This document shows, in pieces, positions 43,994 to 53,100 of a stretch of DNA of 64,000 bases. The stretch spans positions 372,001 to 436,000 of the forward strand of contig NZ_JNKF01000010.1 of NCBI RefSeq assembly GCF_000702825.1. Direction: 5' to 3'. Numbering within the stretch: the stretch's first letter is position 1; every line of letters begins with the position of its first letter. The stretch comes from Prevotella sp. P6B1. Its GTDB lineage: Bacteria; Bacteroidota; Bacteroidia; Bacteroidales; Bacteroidaceae. Below the pieces are notes generated by a model. It saw only the letters and a program-made list of their open reading frames with translations. It was not told the origin of the DNA and did not search any database. The translations under genes and the position numbers were made by a program.

Positions 43994-44099
43994 CGAGTGA
44001 GGTTTTAAGTGAGATGTTTAGTGAGTAGTTTGCCAAACACCTCACTCGCCTCAAACCCTTTGCCACAAAGGATTTCAGAGCCTCAAAGTGAGGTGTTGA
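43994..44099. repeat. Right inverted-repeat arm flanking vapE
   Basis: The reverse complement of this arm aligns over about 100 bases with 42511-42611, with scattered mismatches and small indels. Iteron-like units: AGTGAGGTTT (43996), AGTGAGATGT (44008), ACACCTCACT (44037-44046) and AGTGAGGTGT (44087-44096). The outer end, AAAGTGAGGTGTTGA, mirrors the left end exactly. No flanking target duplication was seen. Confidence 0.85.
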
Positions 44100-44124
44100 C
44101 CAGTTTCTTTTTATAACTTTTTTT

Positions 44125-44167
44125 TGTATAATACTTGGAAGTTTCGAATATATTTCCTATCTTTGCA
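44125..44167 (+). promoter_or_regulatory. Duplicated promoter, copy 1
   Basis: A 43-bp sequence that matches 44761-44803 at 40 of 43 positions. It contains TTG (44135-44137) and TATCTTTG (44158-44165), 20 bases apart, an excellent promoter. It drives the short terminated transcript that follows. Confidence 0.8.
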
Positions 44168-44169
44168 GC

Positions 44170-44249
44170 CGAAAGGAAACCGCTTCCTCCCGCTGAAATG
44201 AAAGAGTAGCACCGTAATCGGGTTAGCAAATCAGTTCAGCGGTTTTTTT
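44170..44249 (+). ncRNA. Candidate 80-nt small RNA
   Basis: Directly after a strong promoter, a short unit runs to a terminator: CCGCTGAA (44190-44197) pairs with TTCAGCGG (44235-44242), followed by seven T. A small 5' hairpin (AGGAA with TTCCT at 44174-44188) has an AACCGC segment that could instead pair with GCGGTT of the terminator, giving two exclusive folds. No open reading frame is apparent. Family unknown. It could be an antisense or attenuator RNA linked to vapE or to the minus-strand gene, whose stop codon overlaps its 3' end. Confidence 0.55.
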
Positions 44250-44694
44250 ATTTCTTCAGGTTTTGTATTTCAGCGTCAAAGGTTTTCTGGTCGATAATTG
44301 CATATGGTTTGAACAAACCTGTATTCTTGATTTTGCGTATGCAGAGATAAGCTTTACCACCAAGCTCGCGGCTGAAATAGGCAAAGAATGCAGTCTCAGG
44401 ATGTTTGCCAGGAATAACAGCTCGCCATCCCTCATAAGTAGCTTTTTCTATAAAGCCTTTAATATCTCGTGCAACCATATTTTTAAAAGCATTAAAGCGG
44501 TTATCCTGAGTATTTTTGCTGGCTATCGTTTTGAGGTCCGACTTAGTTATCTCAACATCCATTGTAATGCCATTAGTCACAGTAAAGCGCAAGGGGTTAT
44601 CTTTTAAAGCATCTGCCATTTGTATGACTTCTGCTCTAAGCCTCTTACTTTCTATATAGTATTGCTCCTCTGTACGTTGATTAACCTTTTCCAT
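44248..44694 (-). CDS. Small protein of unknown function
   Basis: A 148-residue cytoplasmic protein with a helical N-terminus (KRLRAEVIQMADALK) and a compact C-terminal domain (YEGWRAVIPGKHPETAFFAYF, KAYLCIRKI, GLFKPYAIIDQKTFD). It resembles small phage-associated nuclease-like domains in pattern only; I do not recognise a family with confidence. The start is ATG 44694: a 20-codon longer frame would contain the promoter (TTTG 44734-44731, TATATTTG 44710-44703, spacing 20). The leader would then be only a few bases. It lies between two copies of the 43-bp promoter repeat. Confidence 0.7.
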   Translation of the reverse strand: MEKVNQRTEEQYYIESKRLRAEVIQMADALKDNPLRFTVTNGITMDVEITKSDLKTIASKNTQDNRFNAFKNMVARDIKGFIEKATYEGWRAVIPGKHPETAFFAYFSRELGGKAYLCIRKIKNTGLFKPYAIIDQKTFDAEIQNLKK

Positions 44695-45149
44695 ACAATT
44701 TGCAAATATAACAAGTATTTGTGAATCTTCCAAACTTTTATCAGAAAAACTCATTTTTCTTGCATAATACTTGGAAGTATCGAATATATTTCCTATATTT
44801 GCACCGTCGCTGGTAGCCCCTAAGGGGCTAAGCGTGCGATCTTATTTTATGATAAAGACGTTTTCGAACGTCTGTCGTTGTGAGCCAAGAACTTCGCAAA
44901 CTCTTAACATCACAGCAGGCAGATGGCAACGAGGCGTCTACGTGGTGCGTATCTATATACCATATTTATATAGTCCGTACTGGCGTGGGCTTCTGCGTTG
45001 TCTATCCTGTGTGATGTGGGCAATGCGAAGGCCTTTGGCTCCAGGATGGGCAAAGAACAGACACCTACGCCTTTTTTCGTATTATAAGCAGAACCTAAAA
45101 CAATCTATTAACCGCCGACTTTGGGGTGTTTGTAGGCAGTAGAGATAAT
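44695..45149 (+). other. Structured leader upstream of the nuclease-protease pair
   Basis: A 455-base gap with the minus-strand gene's promoter, then promoter copy 2 (44761-44803), a stem TAGCCCC/GGGGCTA (44814-44830) and a TTCG-tetraloop hairpin AGACGTT/AACGTCT (44856-44873). A short frame (ATG 44849, peptide MIKTFSNVCRCEPRTS and onward) is probably not a conventional gene. The mRNA leader to the ATG at 45150 would be about 345 bases. Confidence 0.65.
44761..44803 (+). promoter_or_regulatory. Duplicated promoter, copy 2
   Basis: The second copy of the 43-bp repeat. TTG (44771-44773) and TATATTTG (44794-44801) are 20 bases apart. It should drive the long leader, the nuclease-like gene and perhaps the protease. 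Confidence 0.8.
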
Positions 45150-45872
45150 ATGTGGTATACCTATAATCGCCGAAAAAACATTGATATTGTTTCTGATGAT
45201 ATGCAGTTGTTTATGAAGTCTTTATTTAACTCCATTTTATCTGTAAAGAAGAGTTTTTTGTTTTGGACTATAAATAATCAACGCATTAGTAAGAAGAATT
45301 ATTCATATGTTGAAAGAGCATTTGCGTATGAACTATATTTTCAATGGAATATGGATAATACTATTTGTGGTAGTCCAATGTATATGCTCCGAAAAAAATA
45401 TAGGATTAATGCTGAAATAAGAAAGGAATTCATGGAGAAACTTAATACAAGAAGTAATTATGGTTATCCAGACCTTGTCTTGCATAAAGGAAATGGCAGT
45501 GGGAAAAATTATATCGTTTGTGAAATAAAAAGAAAAGAAACTGTAGAAGTCGACAATCCTTCTTTAGTAAAGGATATTAATAAATTGGGTTTTTTCCTCC
45601 GAGATGACATACATGTAAAAGATAGCATTGTAAATTGGAATGGTTATAAATATGGTGTTTTTCTTTTAATAGGGAAGTATTTCCAAGGTGGAATTGTTGA
45701 AATTGGAGAAAAAGATATTGAGGATTATATAGATGTTTCTAAGGTTAAAGTAAAACCAGAATTACAAGAACGTATTATTTGCGCGATATACAACGGCGCA
45801 AAATTAAAATATTCTAATCTAAAAGATTTGATAGAAGCAAATAGTAAAACTAAAACAAATAAAAGCATATGA
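45150..45872 (+). CDS. AT-rich PD-(D/E)XK nuclease-like protein
   Basis: A 240-residue protein that is visibly more AT-rich than its neighbours, hinting at transfer. The middle holds a PD-(D/E)XK site: Asp108 in YGYPDLVLH, then IVCEIKRKE with Glu125 and Lys127. Other parts are helical (YVERAFAYELYFQWNMDN). It could be a restriction-type or repair nuclease; the target is unknown. The start is ATG 45150, after AGAGATAAT; a GTG upstream is less likely. Its TGA overlaps the protease ATG (ATGA), an unexpected pairing for a cytoplasmic nuclease and a secreted protease. Confidence 0.75.
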   Translation: MWYTYNRRKNIDIVSDDMQLFMKSLFNSILSVKKSFLFWTINNQRISKKNYSYVERAFAYELYFQWNMDNTICGSPMYMLRKKYRINAEIRKEFMEKLNTRSNYGYPDLVLHKGNGSGKNYIVCEIKRKETVEVDNPSLVKDINKLGFFLRDDIHVKDSIVNWNGYKYGVFLLIGKYFQGGIVEIGEKDIEDYIDVSKVKVKPELQERIICAIYNGAKLKYSNLKDLIEANSKTKTNKSI

Positions 45873-48800
45873 AAACTAATCGTTACCTTTTGGCAATGGC
45901 CTTGCTAGTGGTGGGGACAATGTCTGCATTTTCGCAAGTTTCAAACGACAATGAGGATGAAGTATATAAGATTGATGCACGAGTAGGAAAGAACGCCTAT
46001 GTACCAGGACAGGTTTTGTTGAAGTTCAAGGATGACAGTCCTGTTAAGGTAAGCAGAACTCGTGGTGTTTTCAACTCTGTTGATAATAATGCAGTAAGTG
46101 CTGTATTGAAAGAGTTTGGCGTTAATAAGATGGATAAGCTCTTGCCAAATGAGAATCCTAATCGAACTCTCAGGAAGACACGCGCTTTTAATGGAGAAAC
46201 AATCAAGGAGCATGATTTAAGTCAGCTCTATCTGGTTGAAATGGATGAGGCACACGCACCACAAACTATGCAACTCGTTGATCAATTGAAGAAACTTGAT
46301 GCAGTAGAATATGCAGAGCCAAATTATAAAGTATATTTGACTGATGCAGAAATTGCTGGCAGCTTTGCTGGCAATCCATATACCACCCAACAATGGTATT
46401 TGGACGATTATGGTGTAAAGCAATTGTGGAATAAACCCATTATTAATCCTAAACGCCCTGTTATTGCTATACTTGATACAGGCGTTGATATGACCCATCC
46501 TGATTTGAAAGATAATCTTTGGACCAATACAGCAGAAGCCGAAGGTGAAGCAAATTATGACAATGATGGAAATGGTTTCGCTGGCGATGTTCATGGTTGG
46601 GACTTTATCAACAATACACCCAATATACGTGACTTTAATATGCACGGAACCCATGTGGCTGGTATTGCTGCAGCAGCAAATAATGGTATTGGCATTATTG
46701 GCGCAAATCCGATGGCACTCATTATGCCAATATCTGTGATGCAGAGCGATGGAACTGGTGATGTGGCTACAATCGTAAAGGGTATAGGTTACGCTGTAGA
46801 CAATGGTGCTTCTATTCTCAACCTTTCATTAGGAACTTATTCTAATAGTATTGTTTTACGTCAGGCTTTGGAGAAAGCATACCAGACCGCGGTAATTGTG
46901 GCTGCAGCAGGAAATGATGGTAGATGTATCAATACACCACATCATCCCGTACCATGTTATGGAGCTGCTCCCATGTTTCCTGCAGCCTACTCGTTCGTTC
47001 TTGGAATTCAAGCGACAACATCTAGTGGAGGTTTAGCTGGCTTTAGTAATTACGATGATAATGGCAATACTTTTTCATCTGTTACGACTCTTCAAGACCC
47101 CGATGGTTTCAATTATGAATTGAAAGCTCCAGGAACAGACATGTTGAGTACAATACCTGGTGGAAGATATAAGGTACTGCAAGGAACATCAATGGCAGCT
47201 CCGCTTGTTGCTGGTGCTATTTCTGCACTAAAAATGGTAAAGCAATATGATACTCAAGAAATTCTATGGGGCGATTTGCTTCATACCGATAACATTGCTC
47301 AAGCATACGCCGTTACGAATCGTCCCGCGGAGCTTGATTTAATGAGAATCATGTATCGTGAGCGTAAGGAACTTACAGATGAAACAGAAGATGACTATGG
47401 TGGCGATGGTGAAATTGATGCAGGCGAGACGATATCTCTATATCCTGTAATCCGCACAACCTTTGGGGCGGCCAGCAATATTCAGATGAAACTAGAGATG
47501 GGTGATGATTTTGAAGACCCTAACACAGTAGAGATTCTGACTCCTGGTTGGATTGCCTTTGGTCAGCCACTGAGCGCTTATGCCAAGTCTGTCAGTATGA
47601 ACCCTATGAAGTTAAAAGTCGCCAACAACATCGCTGATAATCGCCACATCAAGATGAAATTTACTGCTAAGTGTGATGAGACCTCTACGCTCTATGAGGG
47701 CCATTTCACAATGGTCGTGGTGAACATGAAGAAGATAAGTGGTTTGATTAGTAAGGATACTACCCTCACTGCCGACCATGTTTATCTAGTGAATGAGAAT
47801 ATCGGTATTCAGGAAGGTGTTACGTTGACAATCGAGCCCGGCACACGCTTGGAGTTTGAGGAAGGTATGGGGCTTGCATCATTTGGCAAACTCGTTGCGA
47901 AGGGAACTCCAGAAAATCCTATCGTCTTTACCGGTCATCATGGTGCCAATTGGGCTGGAATTAAATCTCATGAGTCAAGTGGAGAACATAAGCACGAGGC
48001 TTTTTTATATACCAATGCTGATAGAACCTTGTTTACCTTGCTTCCAACAACGCTGACACCCTTCAAAATAGGAGGAACTTATGAAGAAGCTTGCTTTAGT
48101 GATACAGAAGATGATCATAGTAAATGTTTTTGTTTGCATGACTATATTGATGACTGGAGTCCTGATATGACAGACAAGCAAAATTTGCTAACAGATCCAA
48201 ATTACATAACACCGGCAGTGCTTAGGATGTTTAACGATTACAATGAATACTGCAATATGTATGCACAATCGTATACTATTGAAAAGAATAACTATGGATC
48301 AATTGAAACTACTTTTGTAAGCTGGTCAACGTATGACAATCCTCGTGATACAATTTCGTATTGTCGTATAGATGCGGCTCCAGGGGATTATCAACCATAT
48401 TCGAAGGATTGTGTTTTTCATGATTGTAGTCCATTCAATGGCTTGGATGGTGTGAGAAATACAATACATAACTTTCAGACACCTTACGGTAGTAATATTA
48501 GTAATTTGTCAACAAATTTGCGATATTCAAATATAGTAAATATTTATCATGGCAAATGGAGTGCCGAAGGTTTGCCAAGTTATAGCTCATTATATAACAA
48601 CAATTATTTCAACAATCTTGGTCTATGCAATGTGGGAGGTAAGTATAATGGTAAGAGCTATTGGTTGGCTAATAGAGCTTTAACGCCGAGTGTAGACAAA
48701 TCAGAACATCCTTCTTATCTCGGCACAAGCCGAGAGGATATTGTCCGTCCATATGTCTATGAGATTGGCAATGCTCCTGATACCTATGGCCAGATTGACC

Positions 48801-50167
48801 TGAGCAATATGAGAAAGACACCCATTCCCGAGGCTCATGGCATCGTGTGGAAGGTTGTTGTTAACGGCAAGGATGCTCAGGATGAATATGAGGACTTGGC
48901 GCCGCTGGGTGTAGGTAAGCATAAGTTTGAAGTCTATTTCAACCGTCCAATGAATAAGGCGGTTGTACCACAGATTGCTTTTGGCGTTCGTGGTCCTTTT
49001 ACTCAGAATGCTGTGGCAGAAGATGGCTCATGGAATACAGAAGGGACTATCTACACTGCCTATACCACTATCAATGGTAAGACAAAGAGTGATGGTGAAA
49101 ACCGCATCTACGTATGGGGTGCTGAGGATAATGAATATTTCGAAATTCCTTATGAGAAAGATCGCTTTAACATCCGCATTAATGCGGCAGGAAGTCTGGC
49201 GACAGGTTTTGCTGGAGAGGCAAAGATGGGACGCGTAGAGCTTACGTGGAATAACGAAAGCAACGACTTTGAGGATGCAATGGGATTCAACATCTATCGC
49301 TATACCATTGATGAAGAAGATAAAGCTGATACGATTTGCATCAATAAAGAAATTGTAGATATTGAAACTACAGAATACGTTGATTACGATGTAACGCCAG
49401 GCACGACCTATTATTATATGTATAAGGTGCTAAGCACAGACTTGAAAGAATACGATGTCTCAAACGTTGTGGCTGTAACTCCTTTGACAGCATCTTTAGG
49501 CGATGCCAATGGTAGTGGTGAAGTTGAAGTAACCGATGTAATTACCACAGTAAACTACGCTGCTGGCATGAATCCTAAACCATTTATCTTTGAAGCTGCC
49601 GATGTGAATGTAGATTTGGCAATTGATATTCTGGATGTGGTAGGCATTATTCAGAAAGTGCTGAATCCTACTGCAGGTGCTCGTGCTGCTACACGTGTTG
49701 ATGAAGAGGCTGTAGCCATCTATACCATAGAGGATGGTGTGCTGTATGTGGAGAGCCCTGTGGCACTTGGTGGCGTTCAGGTTCAACTGAATTTGCCAAG
49801 AAAGGCTGATATAGTTGTTGCAGAAGACCTGAATGGCTTTGAACATACATCTAGCTGGCTATCGAATAACGATTATCTGTTTATGGCATACAACCTGAGT
49901 GGAAAAACGCTACCTGCTGGTAAACATGCCCTACTGAAGATAGGTGAGGCAGAGATTACGAAACTGATTCTGAGTAACACCAGAGGTGGTTTGGTTCCTA
50001 ACAATCCTGGTGATGGCACAACCAATGTCGATGCAATGGGGGCCAAGGTGATGCAGCAGGATGGCATCTTCAACCTGAAAGGACAGAAGATATCTGGCAA
50101 AGCCTGTGATCTGGAGAAACTGCCAAGGGGCGTTTATATCATCAATGGTGAGAAGGTAGTGAAGTAA
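45869..50167 (+). CDS. Secreted subtilisin-like protease with dockerin-like and sorting domains
   Basis: A 1432-residue exported S8 protease. Signal peptide (to about residue 23, SAFSQ), propeptide (about 30-160), catalytic domain with Asp203 (AILDTGVDMTH), His259 (MHGTHVAG), Asn349 (AAGND) and Ser441 (GTSMAAP). A long beta-rich region follows, then a fibronectin-like module (GRVELTWNNES) and a dockerin-like pair of calcium loops (DANGSGEVEVTD; DVNVDLAIDILD) near residues 1210-1265. A cohesin-like module and the C-terminal tail GVYIINGEKVVK complete it. The tail indicates type IX secretion. It should degrade extracellular protein. Confidence 0.93.
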   Translation: MKTNRYLLAMALLVVGTMSAFSQVSNDNEDEVYKIDARVGKNAYVPGQVLLKFKDDSPVKVSRTRGVFNSVDNNAVSAVLKEFGVNKMDKLLPNENPNRTLRKTRAFNGETIKEHDLSQLYLVEMDEAHAPQTMQLVDQLKKLDAVEYAEPNYKVYLTDAEIAGSFAGNPYTTQQWYLDDYGVKQLWNKPIINPKRPVIAILDTGVDMTHPDLKDNLWTNTAEAEGEANYDNDGNGFAGDVHGWDFINNTPNIRDFNMHGTHVAGIAAAANNGIGIIGANPMALIMPISVMQSDGTGDVATIVKGIGYAVDNGASILNLSLGTYSNSIVLRQALEKAYQTAVIVAAAGNDGRCINTPHHPVPCYGAAPMFPAAYSFVLGIQATTSSGGLAGFSNYDDNGNTFSSVTTLQDPDGFNYELKAPGTDMLSTIPGGRYKVLQGTSMAAPLVAGAISALKMVKQYDTQEILWGDLLHTDNIAQAYAVTNRPAELDLMRIMYRERKELTDETEDDYGGDGEIDAGETISLYPVIRTTFGAASNIQMKLEMGDDFEDPNTVEILTPGWIAFGQPLSAYAKSVSMNPMKLKVANNIADNRHIKMKFTAKCDETSTLYEGHFTMVVVNMKKISGLISKDTTLTADHVYLVNENIGIQEGVTLTIEPGTRLEFEEGMGLASFGKLVAKGTPENPIVFTGHHGANWAGIKSHESSGEHKHEAFLYTNADRTLFTLLPTTLTPFKIGGTYEEACFSDTEDDHSKCFCLHDYIDDWSPDMTDKQNLLTDPNYITPAVLRMFNDYNEYCNMYAQSYTIEKNNYGSIETTFVSWSTYDNPRDTISYCRIDAAPGDYQPYSKDCVFHDCSPFNGLDGVRNTIHNFQTPYGSNISNLSTNLRYSNIVNIYHGKWSAEGLPSYSSLYNNNYFNNLGLCNVGGKYNGKSYWLANRALTPSVDKSEHPSYLGTSREDIVRPYVYEIGNAPDTYGQIDLSNMRKTPIPEAHGIVWKVVVNGKDAQDEYEDLAPLGVGKHKFEVYFNRPMNKAVVPQIAFGVRGPFTQNAVAEDGSWNTEGTIYTAYTTINGKTKSDGENRIYVWGAEDNEYFEIPYEKDRFNIRINAAGSLATGFAGEAKMGRVELTWNNESNDFEDAMGFNIYRYTIDEEDKADTICINKEIVDIETTEYVDYDVTPGTTYYYMYKVLSTDLKEYDVSNVVAVTPLTASLGDANGSGEVEVTDVITTVNYAAGMNPKPFIFEAADVNVDLAIDILDVVGIIQKVLNPTAGARAATRVDEEAVAIYTIEDGVLYVESPVALGGVQVQLNLPRKADIVVAEDLNGFEHTSSWLSNNDYLFMAYNLSGKTLPAGKHALLKIGEAEITKLILSNTRGGLVPNNPGDGTTNVDAMGAKVMQQDGIFNLKGQKISGKACDLEKLPRGVYIINGEKVVK

Positions 50168-50182
50168 GTATTACTAATAGGA

Positions 50183-53100
50183 ATGCTTATGATTACGAAG
50201 ATGAAGTGTATTCTTGCTGGTGTGCTCCTATGCTTAGGCATGGGAGCCAGAGCTGGGAATACTGTAACGATATCGTCGACAGAGGGAGCACCTGGCGATG
50301 AGGTGACGATAAGTGTTGGTTTGCAAAACAGCGATGCAGTATCGTCATTACAGGTGAGCATCCCACTAAACGAGAACCTAACGTTGGTGGAAGGTTCTGG
50401 ACTACTTGGCAATAGGTGTGGGAACCATCAGTTAACAGTGGGTGTAAAGGATGGCGTGCTAAATGTGTTTGTATATTCGATGTCGATGGCTAGCATTAGT
50501 GGCAATAGTGGTGAGGTGGCTTCGTTTAAACTGAAGCTTGGTAACCAGCCATTATCAGCGACTTTAGCACCATCAAAATTGGTATTAACTAATAGTGCAA
50601 GTACACCTGTTAGTGCCAGTTCGCAAAGTGGTACGGTAACCATCCGTTGTGCCAAGGCGCAATATAGCGCAACAGAGATTGACTTTGGGGCTGTGCCCAT
50701 TCGTGAAACCTATCAGCAGACAGTAACAGTTACGAATATTGGCAATGCTGATTTGAAGATAACAAACTTGGTGTTTTCTGATGTGATGACGTTTTTTTCG
50801 TCTACCACATTGCCATTGACAATTGGGGCGGGTGAATCGAGAGATATCAATATCACATACCAACCAACTGAGCGTGGCAATATTACCAAATCGTTAAAGG
50901 TAGAATGCAACAGTTCGTCGAAACTAAATACTATCCAGCTAAAAGCACAACCTTTTGCTGTGAACGAACTACATGTACAACCTGCATCAGGTATTAGCGA
51001 TGAGGAAGTGACTGTATCTATGACTATGAACAATATGGATGCCATCAGTGGCTTGCAGTTGGAGTTTACCTTGCCAGAGCAGTTGCAGTATGTGGATAAC
51101 AGTTTCGCACTTTCAAGTCGTAAACAGGACCATCATGCGGTTGCCTCGCTGAATGGGAATGTAGTGCGTATCATTGCTTATTCTGGGAATGATAAGCCAT
51201 TTACAGGCGAAGATGGTGAGATTGGCTCGTTTAAGGTGAAGCTAGTTGGTCGTTATGGCGTTACGCTTACGCCAACCAAGACAGTACTTTCGGCAACAAT
51301 TAATAATAAGGTAGAGAATGTGCTTTCTCAGGTTTATGGTGGAGAGATTACGATACAAAGTCCTACCATTTCTTGTGATGATGCATTAGACTTTGGAGCC
51401 GTTGCTGTAACAGAGACTTGTGAGAAGACATTTACTATTAATAACGATGGTTCTGCGCCATTGACAATTAATCGTATTGTCTTTAATAACGAGAATCTTT
51501 CGATCAAGGAGTCTTTGCCTATTGTTATCCCTGCATCTAGTAGCAGTAATGTAACTGTGGTTTATAGCAGCGAAGAACAAAAGGCTTTTGAGGCAAAGAT
51601 GCAGATTTATAGCAATGATCCAGACTTGCGACTGAAAGAAGTAACGGTAAGAGGAAGTAGATTTGCGCCCAATTATCTGGCGTTAAGAGCTGATGACGTA
51701 TTTCCACACGAGAATCTGAGTATAGATTTGGAATTGAATACGTATGATCCTATTATGGGATTGCAATTTGATATGGAGTATTCTGGAGAGTATTACGAGG
51801 CTTTTGATAATAACTACAAATTGGAATCAAGGGCAGAAGGTATGACTGTTGATACTCGTCAGATTGATAGTAATACACTAAGAGTGTTCTGCTATTTCTT
51901 ATCGGGCAATGGTATTGCTCCTGGTAATGGGAAAGTAATGAGCCTGCTATTGAAGCCAAAGAATGAAAACATTCCGCAAGGTTCTTATAATGTTAAATTA
52001 AAGAATATCATATTCAGTGCGGAGAATCTGACTGATAAGTATGCGGGCACTGATACGCAGTGCTCATTTGTGGTCCTTGATGGTTCGTTAGTAACAATTA
52101 CAGCTAAGAGCGTTTCTCGTCAATATGGTAGTGATAATCCTACCTTGGAATATGAAACAACGGGGGCCGCACTTTTTGGAGAGCCAGAAATTACATGTTC
52201 TGCGACTTCATCTTCGAATGCAGGGAGTTATAATATAGTTGTTAGTAAAGGCTCTGTAAGAAATAAAAATGTATCTTTAGTAAATGGTACTCTCACAGTT
52301 ACATCTAAGATAGTAGAAACCCCATCGATAACTTTGAGCCAAACCAGCTATACCTATGATGGTACAGCAAAGGAACCAACAGTAACAGTAAAGGATGGTG
52401 GCACAACTATTCCTACATCAGAATATTCTGTCAGCTATACCAATAACACCAATGTTGGCACAGCAACTGTTACGATTACTGATGTTGATGGTGGAAACTA
52501 TGCAGTCAGTGGTAGTACAACGTTTGCGATATCTTCTGCTGATGGTAGCCTGACACCTCCAGCAGGTAAGAGCGACCTGGTATATACTGGCACAGCTCAG
52601 GATCTGATTACTGCTGGTAGTACGACAACAGGTACATTGCAGTATTCTCTTGATGGAACGACCTATTCGACTACGATTCCTCAAGGCATTAATGCTGGTA
52701 GCTACATTGTTTACTACAAGGTAAAAGGTGATGCTAATCATAATGACATAGCTGCTCAGCACTTTACAGTAATTATTGCTGCAAAGACGGTTGAGAGTCC
52801 AACTATCACTTTGAGCCAAACGAGCTATACCTATGATGGCACAGCGAAGGAGCCAACAGTGACTGTAAAGGATGGTGGCACAACAATCCCCGCAACGGAA
52901 TATTCAGTCAGCTATACCAACAACACCAATGTAGGTACTGCAACTGTAACTATCACAGATGTTGATGGTGGTAACTATGCAGTCAGTGGTAGTACGACGT
53001 TTGTGATATCTTCTGCTGATGGTAGCCTAACGCCTCCAGCAGGCAAGAGTGACTTGGTTTATACTGGCACAGCTCAGGATCTGATTACTGCAGGTAGTAC

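Larger units (their letters stand above)
43822..44247. other. Gene-poor stretch between vapE and the next gene
   Basis: A 426-base gap. It holds the vapE promoter, the right inverted-repeat arm (43994-44099), a strong plus-strand promoter (44135-44165) and a terminated short transcript unit (about 44170-44249). No protein-coding frame was recognised. Confidence 0.8.

Noticed and set aside
42511..44099. Insertion sequence with transposase
   Set aside because: The inverted repeats enclose vapE only. No transposase gene or target duplication was found.
44771..45142. A 123-residue frame in the leader of the nuclease-like gene
   Set aside because: It starts inside the promoter repeat and has an odd composition. 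It may hold a short leader peptide, but not a normal gene.
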